Assembly: GCA_018711085.1 (NCBI GenBank)
Contig: DVIR01000066.1
Coordinates: 1 to 28,332 of the forward strand
Source of the DNA: Faeciplasma gallinarum
GTDB taxonomy: Bacteria; Bacillota; Clostridia; Oscillospirales; Ruminococcaceae
DNA length: 28,332 nt
Direction of reading: 5' to 3'
The notes beneath the pieces were generated by a model. It had not been told where the DNA came from and did no database searches. It saw only the letters and a program-made list of their open reading frames with translations. Below are positions 7,709-16,761 of this stretch, in pieces (the first letter of the stretch is position 1; every line of letters starts with the position of its first letter). Made by a program: the position numbers and the translations under genes.

Positions 7709-8656
7709 TTATTTGCTGCTAAGTGCCTGCTTGACCGTCTTAACAACGTTCTCGGAGCAAAGTCCGAACTCCTTAAGGAGCTGTACAGCAGGTCCGGAGT
7801 ATCCGAACACGTCGTTTACGCCTATCTTAACAACCTTTACGGGGCAGTTTGCACTTACTACATCGCATACAGCAGAGCCGAGGCCGCCTATAACGCTGTG
7901 TTCCTCAGCTGTAACTATAAGTCCAGTTTCCTTTGCAGCCTTTATGATGATTTCCTCATCTATGGGCTTGATAGTGTGGATGTTGATAACTCTTGCACTG
8001 ATGCCCTCAGCCTTTAGCTGCTCGGCAGCAACCATAGACTCATAAACCATAAGTCCGGTGGCAATGATCGTAACATCTGTTCCGCTTACAAGCTCTACAC
8101 CCTTGCCAAGCTCAAACTTGTATGTCTGCTTGTCGTTGAAAACGGGAGTTGCAAGTCTGCCGAATCTCATGTAAACAGGTCCGTTGTAGTTAATTGCAGC
8201 CTCAACAGCAGCTCTTGCCTCTACATCATCCGCCGGGTTGATGATAGTCATTCCGGGGATGGTGCGCATAAGAGCAATGTCCTCGTTGCACTGGTGAGTA
8301 GCTCCGTCCTCTCCTACAGATATGCCTGCATGTGTTGCGCCTATCTTGACATTGAGATGAGGGTATCCTATTGAGTTTCTGACTATCTCAAAAGCTCTTC
8401 CTGCGGCAAACATTGCAAACGACGATGCAAAAGGTATTTTGCCGGTAGTTGCAAGTCCTGCCGCAACACCCATCATGTTAGCTTCTGCAATTCCGCAGTC
8501 GATATGTCTTTCGGGAAACTTCTTCTTAAATATTCCGGTCTTGGTCGCTGCCGCAAGGTCAGCATCGAGAACATAAAGATTTTCATACTTGTCTCCAAGC
8601 TCTGCCAGAGCTTCGCCGTAGCTTTCTCTGGTCGCCTTTTTAATCAAATCAGCCAT
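7709..8656 (-). CDS. Transketolase, C-terminal subunit (pyrimidine-binding plus C-terminal domain)
   Basis: A 315-residue half of a split transketolase. It carries the central pyrimidine/TPP domain (ADLIKKATRESYGEALAELG; GISVGEDGATHQCNEDIALM; PGMTIINPADDVEARAAVE) and the C-terminal Rossmann-like domain (VTIIATGLMVYESMVAAEQL; VTAEEHSVIGGLGSAV). With the N-terminal subunit it would transfer two-carbon units between pentose-phosphate sugars. The open frame extends 19 codons further upstream, but the ATG at 8656 has GGAGGG about 8 bases upstream and begins with the family's conserved start, so I use it. The gap to the preceding subunit is only 4 bases, with the ribosome binding site inside the end of that gene. 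The two-gene form is common in Firmicutes and archaea. Substrate could be another 2-keto sugar, as with uncharacterised TPP pairs. Confidence 0.93.
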   Translation of the reverse strand: MADLIKKATRESYGEALAELGDKYENLYVLDADLAAATKTGIFKKKFPERHIDCGIAEANMMGVAAGLATTGKIPFASSFAMFAAGRAFEIVRNSIGYPHLNVKIGATHAGISVGEDGATHQCNEDIALMRTIPGMTIINPADDVEARAAVEAAINYNGPVYMRFGRLATPVFNDKQTYKFELGKGVELVSGTDVTIIATGLMVYESMVAAEQLKAEGISARVINIHTIKPIDEEIIIKAAKETGLIVTAEEHSVIGGLGSAVCDVVSANCPVKVVKIGVNDVFGYSGPAVQLLKEFGLCSENVVKTVKQALSSK

Positions 8657-8660
8657 TATA

Positions 8661-9503
8661 TTAACCCTCCAATTCTTCAAGCTGTGCCTTGAGTTCTGCC
8701 ATAGCCGCTTCATACTGCTCGGTGTTAGGAGCTGTGCCGTGCCATGAAACCTGATTTTCCATGAATGAAACGCCCTTGCCCTTTACGCTTGTCATGACGA
8801 TTGCAACAGGCTTTCCGGTAACAAGATCAGCCTCGTTAAACGCCTTTTCGATGTCGTCAAAATCATGAGCGTTCATGGTGATTACGTGCCAGCCGAATGC
8901 CGCAAACTTGTCGGTTATCGGATACGGAGAGCAAACATCGGATATCTTGCCGTCTATCTGAAGTCCGTTGTTGTCTATTATTGCAACAAGGTTGTCAAGC
9001 TTTCTGTGAGCTGCAAACATAGATGCCTCCCAGACCTGACCCTCTTCAATTTCGCCGTCGCCTAAGATGGAGTAAACTCTGTAGGGATCGTTTGTGAGCT
9101 TGGCCGAAAGAGCCATTCCGCATGCAGCGGATATTCCCTGACCCAACGATCCGGACGACATGTCCACGCCGGGAATGTGCTTCATGTCGGGGTGACCCTG
9201 AAGCATCGAACCGATATGTCTTAATCCCTTTAGCTCCTCAACATCAAAATAGCCTCTGTTTGCCAAAACCGAGTAAAGCGCAGGCGCAGTGTGACCCTTT
9301 GAAAGAACAAATCTATCCCTTTCCGGCATCTTAGGGTTTTTGGGATCAATATTCATCTTCACAAAGTACAAATAAGTCAAAACATCCGCAATGGAAAGCG
9401 ATCCTCCGGGATGTCCGCTCTTAGCATTATACACCCCCTCGATTATCCCCATTCTTACCTTGCAAGCAGTTATTTTGAGCTGCTTTTTGAGTAATTCGTC
9501 CAT
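8661..9503 (-). CDS. Transketolase, N-terminal subunit (TPP diphosphate-binding domain)
   Basis: A 280-residue N-terminal subunit of split transketolase. It shows the SGHPGGSLSIADVLTYLYF and VLSKGHTAPALYSVLA motifs, and the TPP/metal signature GDGEIEEGQVWEASMFAA ending in IIDNNGLQIDG (GDG…NN). It supplies the thiamine diphosphate and Mg2+ binding half of the active site, completed by the C-subunit encoded immediately downstream. ATG start with GGAGG about 8 bases upstream. It follows the HAD phosphatase gene by 17 bases, so it is probably expressed from the sepF-rluD operon. Together with the C-subunit it would link pentose phosphates to glycolysis where no complete oxidative pathway is needed. 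Confidence 0.94.
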   Translation of the reverse strand: MDELLKKQLKITACKVRMGIIEGVYNAKSGHPGGSLSIADVLTYLYFVKMNIDPKNPKMPERDRFVLSKGHTAPALYSVLANRGYFDVEELKGLRHIGSMLQGHPDMKHIPGVDMSSGSLGQGISAACGMALSAKLTNDPYRVYSILGDGEIEEGQVWEASMFAAHRKLDNLVAIIDNNGLQIDGKISDVCSPYPITDKFAAFGWHVITMNAHDFDDIEKAFNEADLVTGKPVAIVMTSVKGKGVSFMENQVSWHGTAPNTEQYEAAMAELKAQLEELEG

Positions 9504-9520
9504 AGTGATACCTCCATAGA

Positions 9521-10327
9521 TTATATTTTTGATAATGCCTCGATTGCCCCTGCTATAGCGTCCTCGTTACAGGTTGCACTCAAAACGTACTTCGCCGCTT
9601 TTTTTACTTCCGGCTGTGAGTCTGCGGGACAGAAGCTTATATCAGATGCTTTGAGCATCTCAATATCATTGTCGTAGTCACCGGCGGATACGAGGAGCTT
9701 GTCATCAAGCTTTAAAGCTTTACGCATTTCGCTCACTGCTGTTCCCTTTGATATTCCGTCCGGCAAGATTTCAAGAAAATACGGGCAGGATCTGACAAAC
9801 CGCACGCCCATTCCGTCAAACTTTTTAACGTACTCTGACAGTTCGTTAATCACGCTTTCGGAGTCGGCAAGCAAAAGCTTGCACCACGGCTCGGTTATTT
9901 CATCGCCTGAGTTTTTCTTTATATAGCTCACTTGAAGTATCTCGTGATGCCATTTTTCAGCCTCGTTGAGATTTAAATAATACTGCGCTTCAAATGTGAA
10001 TATTTCAGGAGCAATCCCCGGATACTTGGCAAATACGTCCTTCAAAATGTCTCTTGCCTCATCCGGAAGATACTTTCCGTAAACAATCTTATCGCTTTTG
10101 TGGTCATAAACTATGCAGCCGTTATAAAGGATCAAGGGAAGATCCGGCTTCAAAATGTCAAGATACCTCAGCGTCGTATGTATGGGACGGCCGGTGGCTA
10201 ACCCGAATATGCCGCCTTGGCTTTGATATTCCTTTATCATTTTAAGATTCTTTTCCGACACGGATTTGTCGCTTTTTAATAGCGTCCCGTCCATATCGGT
10301 TATAAATACGGTGCCGTCAAATCTCAT
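9521..10327 (-). CDS. HAD superfamily Cof-type sugar-phosphatase-like hydrolase
   Basis: A 268-residue haloacid-dehalogenase hydrolase of the IIB (Cof/YidA) class. Motif I is FITDMDGTLLKSD, with nucleophile Asp11 and acid/base Asp13; motif II lies in the GLATGRPIHT region; the conserved lysine is in PDGISKGTAVSEM; motif IV is VSAGDYDNDIEMLKASDISF. The cap between motifs is of the C2 alpha/beta type. Such enzymes dephosphorylate sugar phosphates, flavin or phospholipid-like metabolites, and specificity cannot be read from sequence. The ATG overlaps the TGA of rluD (ATGA, 10327-10324), so it is translationally coupled. Its position just before the split transketolase genes is compatible with a sugar-phosphate substrate, but that is inference only. 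Confidence 0.9.
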   Translation of the reverse strand: MRFDGTVFITDMDGTLLKSDKSVSEKNLKMIKEYQSQGGIFGLATGRPIHTTLRYLDILKPDLPLILYNGCIVYDHKSDKIVYGKYLPDEARDILKDVFAKYPGIAPEIFTFEAQYYLNLNEAEKWHHEILQVSYIKKNSGDEITEPWCKLLLADSESVINELSEYVKKFDGMGVRFVRSCPYFLEILPDGISKGTAVSEMRKALKLDDKLLVSAGDYDNDIEMLKASDISFCPADSQPEVKKAAKYVLSATCNEDAIAGAIEALSKI

Positions 10328-11238
10328 AGTTTTCTGAATCCTTCCAACAGCTTATTAAAATAATCGGGCAGTGCGCTTGTAAATTCAAGGTATTCCCCGG
10401 TTATCGGGTGTACAAAACCTATCTTTCTTGCGTGAAGGCATTGACCTTTACAAGACTTATATGGCTTTCCATATACGTCGTCGCCGAGTATCGGATGACC
10501 GATATAAGCGCAATGCACTCTGATCTGATGTGTCCTGCCGGTTTCAAGCCTGAAGCGCACATAAGAGTATCCCTTAAATTCTTCAAGCACCTCATAATGC
10601 GTCACAGCGTTTTTTGAGTTTTCCGCAGTCACACACATCTTTTTCCTGTCTCGCTTGTCCCTGCCTATCGGCGCATCAATTGTTCCTGTATATTCCTTAA
10701 ATTTGCCGACGCATATAGCCTCGTACTCGCGTGTAAAGCTATGTACCTTTATTTGCTCAGCAAGGCCGATATGAGCCTTGTCCGTCTTGGCAACAATCAA
10801 TAGTCCGCTTGTGTTTTTGTCTATCCTGTGCACTATCCCGGGGCGAATCACCCCGTTAATTCCGGAAAGCCCATCTTTGTATCTATACAATAAAGCGTTT
10901 ACAAGCGTTCCTTCGTAATTTCCCGCAGCTGGATGAACAACCATCCCCTGAGGTTTGTTTACAACAAGCAGATAATCATCCTCGTACACAACGTCAATCG
11001 GTATGTCCTCCGGAACGATGTTTGAATCCACGGGATCCGGTATTTCTATCCTGACAAGCTCACCGGGAACAACCTTGCGGCTCTTGTTCACCGGAGCGCC
11101 ATTGACGCACACTTTTCCGGCGTCAATAAGCTTTGCTACGGCGGAGCGAGTTAGATCTATTTCCGTTTGCTCTGTCAGCCACTTATCAATCCTGCATCCT
11201 GCATCGGACTGTTCCGGTATCAGTTCATAGCTAAGCAT
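10324..11238 (-). CDS. rluD: RluA-family 23S rRNA pseudouridine synthase (RluD-like)
   Basis: A 304-residue pseudouridine synthase with an N-terminal S4 RNA-binding domain (about residues 15-60: CRIDKWLTEQTEIDLTRSAV…GAPVNKSRKV) and an RluA-type catalytic domain. The catalytic aspartate is Asp140 in GIVHRIDKNTSGLLIVAKT (family: HRLDxxTSG). Further hallmarks are VNKPQGMVVHPAAGN, the GRTHQIRVH motif and HPILGDDVYG. RluD homologues modify uridines of the helix 69 loop in 23S rRNA. The gene overlaps lspA by 8 bases and the HAD gene by 4. The lspA-rluD (B. subtilis ylyB) order is conserved in Firmicutes, which supports the assignment over other RluA members; the exact target site is inferred. Confidence 0.93.
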   Translation of the reverse strand: MLSYELIPEQSDAGCRIDKWLTEQTEIDLTRSAVAKLIDAGKVCVNGAPVNKSRKVVPGELVRIEIPDPVDSNIVPEDIPIDVVYEDDYLLVVNKPQGMVVHPAAGNYEGTLVNALLYRYKDGLSGINGVIRPGIVHRIDKNTSGLLIVAKTDKAHIGLAEQIKVHSFTREYEAICVGKFKEYTGTIDAPIGRDKRDRKKMCVTAENSKNAVTHYEVLEEFKGYSYVRFRLETGRTHQIRVHCAYIGHPILGDDVYGKPYKSCKGQCLHARKIGFVHPITGEYLEFTSALPDYFNKLLEGFRKL

Positions 11239-11839
11239 TGTTATCGCCGCCGTCGGCGTTTACATTGTCCTGATTTTGGGCATCAGTCTGCATCGCTGCA
11301 CTCTTTGCCGCATTTTCAAGCTTGTTTTTCTTTGCCGCCTTCGCTTCGAGCACCGCAAACACGACAATCAAGCTTATTCCGCCGACAACCACGCATATAT
11401 CCGCAAAATTAAATATCGGGAAGTTGATAAAATCAAGCTTGATGTAGTCGATAACTCCGGTAAATTCGGGATCGATGATCATTCTCGCCCTGTCGATGAG
11501 ATTTCCCACGCCTCCGGCAAGTATCAATGCAAGGCTGAGCATCTCAAATTTGTTCATCGTCTTGCGCTGGATTATCATGTAAAACAATATGACAAGCATG
11601 ATGAGTGAGGTAAACGCTATCAAAAACACCGTCTTGCCCTCAAGAATGCTCCATCCTGCGCCGCTGTTTCGTATATGAGTAAGACTGAATACGTCAAAGT
11701 CGCCTATGGAAAACGTGTAGTATGATTTTATATATCCGGTACAGACCTCATAGTTTTGTACAATCAGATACTTTATAAGCTGATCTGCGCCCACTAAAAC
11801 AAGCGCAACAACCAGTGAGATTATCAGCAAACGATACAC
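11231..11839 (-). CDS. lspA: Lipoprotein signal peptidase II LspA
   Basis: Membrane aspartyl protease that cleaves signal peptides of diacylglyceryl-modified prolipoproteins. There are four hydrophobic segments. The catalytic pair is Asp116 in GGVGNLIDRAR and Asp147 in PIFNFADIC; the RNSGAGWSIL segment corresponds to the family's N-x-GAAF motif. At up to 202 residues it is longer than the usual 150-170 because of a hydrophilic C-terminal tail rich in Ala, Lys, Asn and Asp (from about residue 168). Start choice is uncertain: the longest frame starts at GTG 11839, but AAAGGGG lies only one base or so before it and is ideally spaced (8 bases) for a TTG at 11830. The protein would then be 199 residues. 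Next to ileS and rluD, as in many Firmicutes. Confidence 0.93.
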   Translation of the reverse strand: MYRLLIISLVVALVLVGADQLIKYLIVQNYEVCTGYIKSYYTFSIGDFDVFSLTHIRNSGAGWSILEGKTVFLIAFTSLIMLVILFYMIIQRKTMNKFEMLSLALILAGGVGNLIDRARMIIDPEFTGVIDYIKLDFINFPIFNFADICVVVGGISLIVVFAVLEAKAAKKNKLENAAKSAAMQTDAQNQDNVNADGGDNNA

Positions 11840-11902
11840 CCCTTTAACAGCAAAGCTCGATTGCCGCAGCTATGCACAGCAACCGAACATTGATTCAAAA
11901 AA

Positions 11903-14689
11903 TCAGCTTTCCTTTTCAACTGTGTGTGCGCAGCGCGCGCAGAGCGTAGGATGCTCAGGACAGCTTCCGACAGTATCGGAGTACATCCAGCACCTTTCGC
12001 ACTTATTGCCCGACGCCTTCTTAATCGTGAAGCCGAGGCTCGTAGTTTCACCCTTAAATTCAGGCTCGCCATCCTTGACAACTTCAACTCTTGATACGAT
12101 AAATGCCGTCGGAAGAATATCCTTTACAGCCATAAGCTTATCGTACTCGTCGCCTGTTGCATAGATGACCATGTCAGCCTCAAGTGAAGAGCCTATTACC
12201 TTATCGGCACGCTTTAGCTCGAGAGCTTTTTTGGCGTCTATTCTTATATTGTAAATATATGTCCACTTATCTACAAACTCGTTTGTAAACTCAAGTCCCG
12301 ATTTTTCGGGCATATCGTTTAAGAATATGCTCTCGGGATTCTCAGAAGCCGAGTGATTCATGTACGACCAGATTTCATCCGCGGTAAACGAAAGTATCGG
12401 CGCTACAAGCCTTGAAATGGCTGAAAGTATGCGATACATGGCGGTTTGAGCAGACCTTCTCAGCTCGCTGTCAGGCGCCTCGCAGTAAAGCCTGTCCTTG
12501 ATGATATCAAGATAGAAGTTTGACATGTCAACAACGCAGAAGTTGTGTATAGAATGAATTACTATGTGGAAATCAAACTCGTTATACGCATCATTGACCT
12601 TGTCGATCAGGTTGTCAAGCTTCATGATTGCCCACTTGTCAAGCTCCTGCATCTTTTCATACGGAACTGCATCTGTGTCAATATTGAATCCGCCGAGGTT
12701 GCCTAAAATGTACCTTGCGGTATTTCTTATCTTTTTATAAGCCTCCGAAAGCTGAGCGAGAATAGCCTTAGAGATTCTTATATCGGAATGATAGTCGCTT
12801 GATGCAACCCACAATCTGAGTATGTCTGCGCCGTTCTTATCATATATTTCTTTCGGCTCTATTCCGTTGCCCAAAGATTTATGCATAGTCTTGCCTTCGC
12901 CGTCTACAACCCAGCCGTGAGTGCAAACAGCCTTATAAGGCGCTCTGCCGTTTATAACTACAGATGTAAGCAAGGATGACTGGAACCATCCTCTGTACTG
13001 ATCCGCGCCCTCAAGGTACAAATCAGCCGGTGAAGAAAGGTCAGGTCTTTGATCCAAAACAGCTGTATGCGTAACTCCGGAGTCAAACCAAACATCCATG
13101 ATGTCTGTTTCCTTCTCAAATTCCGAGCATCCGCATTCGCACTTGACCGACTTGGGTATAAAATCAGCAGGCTCGTACTTCCACCATGCATCCGATCCCT
13201 CGCGTCTGAACAAATCGGAAATGGCATGTATTGTCTCATCGTTTATAATCGGTTTATGGCAGTTCTTGCAGTATACTATCGGAATAGGAACACCCCATGT
13301 GCGCTGGCGGGATATGCACCAGTCGGAACGGTCTCTTACCATTCCCTTTATTCTATCCTCGCCCCATGCGGGAATCCACTTTACATCCTCGATAGCCTTT
13401 ATTGTCTCGTCTTTATAGTCCTCAACCGAGCAGAACCACTGTTCAGTAGCTCTGAAGAGTATGGGAGACTTGCATCTCCAGCAGTGAGGATACTGGTGAA
13501 CAATCTTGCTCGAGGCAAACATTGCGCCTGTCTTTACAAGGTATTCGCCTATAACCTTATTTGCCTGATCGGTTGTAAGTCCCGCAAACATTCCGGCTTC
13601 GGATGTTAAAACGCCCTTGCCGTCAACCGCTACCACTATGCCGATCTCATCGTATTTCTTTGCAACTTCAAAGTCGTCAACACCATATCCGGGAGCGGTA
13701 TGAACGCATCCTGTACCGCTGTCAAGCGTTACATGGTCTCCGACGATAACCAAAGACGTGCGATCCATAAACGGGTGCTGAGCCTTGCAATACTCAAGCT
13801 CGCTGCCGGTAAATGAACCGATTGTGTCGTACTCTGTTATTCCAGCTGCGGCAAGTGTAGGAGCAATCAGCTCCTTAGCCATGATGTAGTTTTCTCCGTT
13901 TGCTCTTACGACGGTGTATTCATAATCAGGACCTAAGCATATTGCAAGGTTGCCGGGAAGCGTCCATGTCGTGGTTGTCCATATAACAAAGTAAGTCTTA
14001 TCAAGGTCAAGTCCCAACGCTGTAAAAAGTCCCTTGTCATCGACTACTTTAAACTTTACGTATATAGACTGGCACGGATCGTCCTGATATTCTATCTCAG
14101 CCTCTGCAAGCGCAGTCTGACACTCGGGGCACCAATAAACAGGCTTTAAGCCTTTATAGATATAGCCCTTCTTTGCCATCTCTCCAAAGACCTCTATCTG
14201 CCTTGCCTCAAAATCGGGCTTTAAAGTGAGATAAGGATTTTCAAAATCTCCGAGAACGCCGAGGCGCTTAAACTGCTGCTTTTGGCTTTCCACGTAAGAA
14301 AGAGCAAACTCGCGGCAGTGCTTTCTCAATTCAAGCGGAGGAATAGCTCCGTTTTCGACGCCTATCGCCTTCATCGCCTTTAGCTCTATCGGCAAGCCGT
14401 GCGTGTCCCAGCCGGGAACATAGTTTGCGCGATATCCGCTCATGTTCTTTTGCTTTACTATGATATCTTTAAGTATCTTGTTAAGAGCCGTTCCCAAATG
14501 AATGTCGCCGTTTGCATACGGAGGACCGTCGTGCAGCACGTATGAAGGTCTGCCCTCATTTTTCTTAAGTATTTTCTTGTAAAGCTCATCGTCGTCCCAC
14601 TTTTGAATCATAGCGGGCTCTTTTGTCGGAAGATTTCCCCTCATCGGATACTCTGTCTCAGGCAGATTCAGAGTCTTGTTATAGTCCAT
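11903..14689 (-). CDS. ileS: Isoleucyl-tRNA synthetase
   Basis: A 928-residue class Ia synthetase charging tRNA(Ile). Features: HLGT (HIGH motif) at residues 64-67 in PPYANGDIHLGTALNKI; VPGWDTHGLPIE; the CP1 editing domain (TTTTWTLPGNLAICLG and the DSGTGCVHTAPGYGVDDF segment); a zinc-type cysteine cluster in HCWRCKSPILFR; the catalytic loop GKTMHKSLGN (600-609), where KMSKS is replaced by TMHKS; the anticodon-binding helical region; and a C-terminal Cys4 zinc motif (CERCWMYS…CARC). ATG start with AAGAGG about 8 bases upstream. It follows divIVA by 45 bases and there is no T-box leader in that gap. The full-length form with C-terminal zinc finger points to the bacterial (ileS1) type. Confidence 0.98.
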   Translation of the reverse strand: MDYNKTLNLPETEYPMRGNLPTKEPAMIQKWDDDELYKKILKKNEGRPSYVLHDGPPYANGDIHLGTALNKILKDIIVKQKNMSGYRANYVPGWDTHGLPIELKAMKAIGVENGAIPPLELRKHCREFALSYVESQKQQFKRLGVLGDFENPYLTLKPDFEARQIEVFGEMAKKGYIYKGLKPVYWCPECQTALAEAEIEYQDDPCQSIYVKFKVVDDKGLFTALGLDLDKTYFVIWTTTTWTLPGNLAICLGPDYEYTVVRANGENYIMAKELIAPTLAAAGITEYDTIGSFTGSELEYCKAQHPFMDRTSLVIVGDHVTLDSGTGCVHTAPGYGVDDFEVAKKYDEIGIVVAVDGKGVLTSEAGMFAGLTTDQANKVIGEYLVKTGAMFASSKIVHQYPHCWRCKSPILFRATEQWFCSVEDYKDETIKAIEDVKWIPAWGEDRIKGMVRDRSDWCISRQRTWGVPIPIVYCKNCHKPIINDETIHAISDLFRREGSDAWWKYEPADFIPKSVKCECGCSEFEKETDIMDVWFDSGVTHTAVLDQRPDLSSPADLYLEGADQYRGWFQSSLLTSVVINGRAPYKAVCTHGWVVDGEGKTMHKSLGNGIEPKEIYDKNGADILRLWVASSDYHSDIRISKAILAQLSEAYKKIRNTARYILGNLGGFNIDTDAVPYEKMQELDKWAIMKLDNLIDKVNDAYNEFDFHIVIHSIHNFCVVDMSNFYLDIIKDRLYCEAPDSELRRSAQTAMYRILSAISRLVAPILSFTADEIWSYMNHSASENPESIFLNDMPEKSGLEFTNEFVDKWTYIYNIRIDAKKALELKRADKVIGSSLEADMVIYATGDEYDKLMAVKDILPTAFIVSRVEVVKDGEPEFKGETTSLGFTIKKASGNKCERCWMYSDTVGSCPEHPTLCARCAHTVEKES

Positions 14690-14734
14690 AATTTATACCT
14701 CTTGCGAAAATGAAAATATTAAAAACAATCAAAT

Positions 14735-15511
14735 TTATTTTTTGTTGTTTTGGTTGTGTCCAAATTTAAGCTCCATAGTGGAGTAGTCCTGCTTTTTGTA
14801 TCCGCCCTCTCCGAATCCGAACGCAGGAACGGAACGAGACCTGTCAGCTGCCGGCTTCTTAACCTCTTCCGCAGCGGGCTTTGCCTGTTCGCTTGCAGGC
14901 TTAGGCTCGGCAGGCTTTGCCTCTACAGTGGGCTTAACCTGACCGGAAACAATCTTTTTAATCTCGTCGTCGCTCAGCTCCGGCAGCGATGACGCAATCT
15001 TAATCTGCTCATTGAGTATGAGAATGAGCTTCTTCTTAAAGTCGCTTACCTCAAGCTTGAGCTTGTTAAGCTTGTCGTTTTGAAGCTCGGATTGAGTCTT
15101 AGACGCTGCGACAACTGCGTTGAGCTTTTCGTTTTCCTCTTTTATCGCCACAGCGATCTTTTCAACCTCTGCCCTCTTCAACGCATCGCAATCGTTAGAA
15201 ATCTCAGCTAAAAGCGAATCGCGCTTTGTCTGGGCGTCGCCTATAATCTTTTCTGCCTCGATCTTTGCGTCTGCAATGATCTTATTGCCTTGCTTCTGCG
15301 CAACAAGCAAAGCATCCCTTATTGCATCCTCGTCGTTGCGATATTCATTTATCTTCTCGATAAGCTTAATTATCTTAGCTTCGCTTTCTTCTTTTTCCTT
15401 CACCGCAGATGCATAAGCAACCGCCACGCTCTTCAAAAACTCGTCTACCTCTTCTGCTTTGTAGCCGAAGCCTTTTTCAAATTTCTTTGAAACGATATCC
15501 TTTGGATTCAT
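14735..15511 (-). CDS. divIVA: DivIVA domain cell-division/polarity protein
   Basis: A 258-residue DivIVA-like protein. The N-terminal lipid-binding crossed-loop domain is recognisable (PKDIVSKKFEKGFGYKAEEV, DEFLKSV), followed by a long coiled coil rich in Lys, Glu and Ala (about 35-180), then a Pro/Ala/Lys-rich linker (EAKPAEPKPASEQAKPAAEE) and a short conserved-looking tail ending in KFGHNQNNKK. DivIVA marks negatively curved membrane at septa and poles and recruits division or wall-growth factors. Start choice: the ATG at 15517 abuts AAGGAGG (15524-15518) with no spacer, whereas the ATG at 15511 is 6 bases away, so the latter is used. It lies 16 bases after ylmH, in the classic sepF-ylmH-divIVA-ileS order. 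Confidence 0.95.
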   Translation of the reverse strand: MNPKDIVSKKFEKGFGYKAEEVDEFLKSVAVAYASAVKEKEESEAKIIKLIEKINEYRNDEDAIRDALLVAQKQGNKIIADAKIEAEKIIGDAQTKRDSLLAEISNDCDALKRAEVEKIAVAIKEENEKLNAVVAASKTQSELQNDKLNKLKLEVSDFKKKLILILNEQIKIASSLPELSDDEIKKIVSGQVKPTVEAKPAEPKPASEQAKPAAEEVKKPAADRSRSVPAFGFGEGGYKKQDYSTMELKFGHNQNNKK

Positions 15512-15527
15512 GCCCATCCTCCTTGAA

Positions 15528-16286
15528 TTATTTGAACTTATTTATACTGATAAAGATCCTTTCTTTTTTTGATAATCCGCCGATGCGGGACAGCTCAAAC
15601 TTGCCCGCGCCCTTAACAGAAAAAACGTCGCTTTCCGACATTTTTTCGCTCGGCTCATATGTAATGACGTGGTTTAACGTCACGCCCTTGGATTTTATAA
15701 GCTCCTGCGTCTTTTCACGGGACAGCCTTAAAGCAGCAGACAGCACAGCGTCAAGCCTGAGTGATGAAACAGTTGCGCTGATCTCGTCAAACTGCCTTTG
15801 CGGTATATCCTCGATGCAAAAATCGCGTGTCACCCTTACTCCGCATCTTCCCACTCTCGATATTTCCTCGACAAGCGGAGCTACAGTGTTCAAAACAAAA
15901 ATAACAGTCCTTTTTCCGCCTACAAGTATGTCGCCTATCATCTCGCGCTTAATTTCAAGAGACATAACCGCTCCCAAAAAATCACGATGCGACGGCTTGT
16001 CCGCTTCGCGATAATTAAACACCAACGCGCAAAACGGCTCCTTAAATCCGTACCCGTCAAATGCTATGATTCTTCTTTCGGCGTCATCATACCCGCCGAT
16101 TGCCGAGTAGTTTAAATACCCTTCTTTTTTCAGAGCTGCTTCGCACAGGGCGAGCTGCCTTTCATCAAGAAAACAAGTGTACTTAGCTTTGCCGGACGAA
16201 TCAGCTTGCTTTGCAAGATCAATGACGTGTCTTGTTAAAATCCTTTCTTCGTCCGTAGCTGAAGAAAGGATTTTTATATCATTCAT
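15528..16286 (-). CDS. ylmH: YlmH-like S4-domain RNA-binding protein
   Basis: A 252-residue YlmH family protein. The N-terminal part contains the LKKEGYLNYSAIGGYDDAER segment and an LGAVMSLEIKREMIGDILV segment typical of the family. The C-terminal ~75 residues form an S4 domain (LRLSREKTQELIKSKGVTL through ELSRIGGLSKKERI). Homologues bind RNA; work on B. subtilis and Streptococcus links YlmH to ribosome rescue or tRNA handling as well as to the division gene cluster. Its ATG overlaps the TGA of sepF (ATGA, 16286-16283). The membrane protein ylmG that often sits between sepF and ylmH in Bacillus is absent here. Confidence 0.93.
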   Translation of the reverse strand: MNDIKILSSATDEERILTRHVIDLAKQADSSGKAKYTCFLDERQLALCEAALKKEGYLNYSAIGGYDDAERRIIAFDGYGFKEPFCALVFNYREADKPSHRDFLGAVMSLEIKREMIGDILVGGKRTVIFVLNTVAPLVEEISRVGRCGVRVTRDFCIEDIPQRQFDEISATVSSLRLDAVLSAALRLSREKTQELIKSKGVTLNHVITYEPSEKMSESDVFSVKGAGKFELSRIGGLSKKERIFISINKFK

Positions 16287-16705
16287 GTAAAGCTGTAACC
16301 GTTATTTTCTAACTCACTCATCAGGTCAACGCCGCTGAATCCAACGTTCTTAGGCATGATAACAAAAGTCTTTTGAGCGGTCATCTTTATCGTAGCGCCG
16401 TTTGCAAAAGCAACTCCGGACAAAAAGTCCATGATTCTCTTTCCGTCCTCAGCTTTTACAAGCTCAAGATTGAGCAAAACCGTCTTTTGGCTGTTCACAT
16501 CCTCGCCTATCGCCTTGACCTCAGAAAAATCAGTGGGTCTTGAAAGAACAATCTGAACGGTAGCGGTAGTGTTAAACTTTACCTCACGGTTTCTTCTTTC
16601 CTCGGCTACATCTACATTGTCATAATTTTCATCCAAAATAGGCTGATAATCATCCTCTTCTTCGCCGATAAAAATATTCTTAATTGAATCAAAAATGTGG
16701 CTCAT
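16283..16705 (-). CDS. sepF: Cell division protein SepF
   Basis: A 140-residue SepF. The N-terminal amphipathic membrane-targeting helix is visible (MSHIFDSIKNIFIG), followed by an acidic linker (EEEDDYQPILDENYD) and the C-terminal beta-alpha domain (VQIVLSRPTDFSEVKAIGED, TVLLNLELVKAEDGKRIMDF, FLSGVAFANGATIKMTAQKT). SepF polymerises into rings, bundles FtsZ filaments and tethers the Z ring to the membrane. Length fits the family (about 140-160). ATG start preceded by GGAGGG about 4-5 bases upstream. It is the first gene of the division run, driven by a clear sigma-A-like promoter at 16790-16762, and overlaps ylmH by 4 bases. Confidence 0.95.
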   Translation of the reverse strand: MSHIFDSIKNIFIGEEEDDYQPILDENYDNVDVAEERRNREVKFNTTATVQIVLSRPTDFSEVKAIGEDVNSQKTVLLNLELVKAEDGKRIMDFLSGVAFANGATIKMTAQKTFVIMPKNVGFSGVDLMSELENNGYSFT

Positions 16706-16761
16706 AAAACCCTCCGTACACAGTTATATATTTATAATTTATAGTCCGTCCATACTATTAT

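Noticed and set aside
8657..8713. Longer N-terminus for the transketolase C-subunit
   Set aside because: The upstream extension overlaps the end of the N-subunit gene and is unlike the family; a well-spaced GGAGGG precedes the ATG at 8656.
14690..14734. T-box riboswitch before ileS
   Set aside because: The gap is only 45 bases after divIVA, too short for a T-box leader, and no specifier-stem or terminator structure is present.
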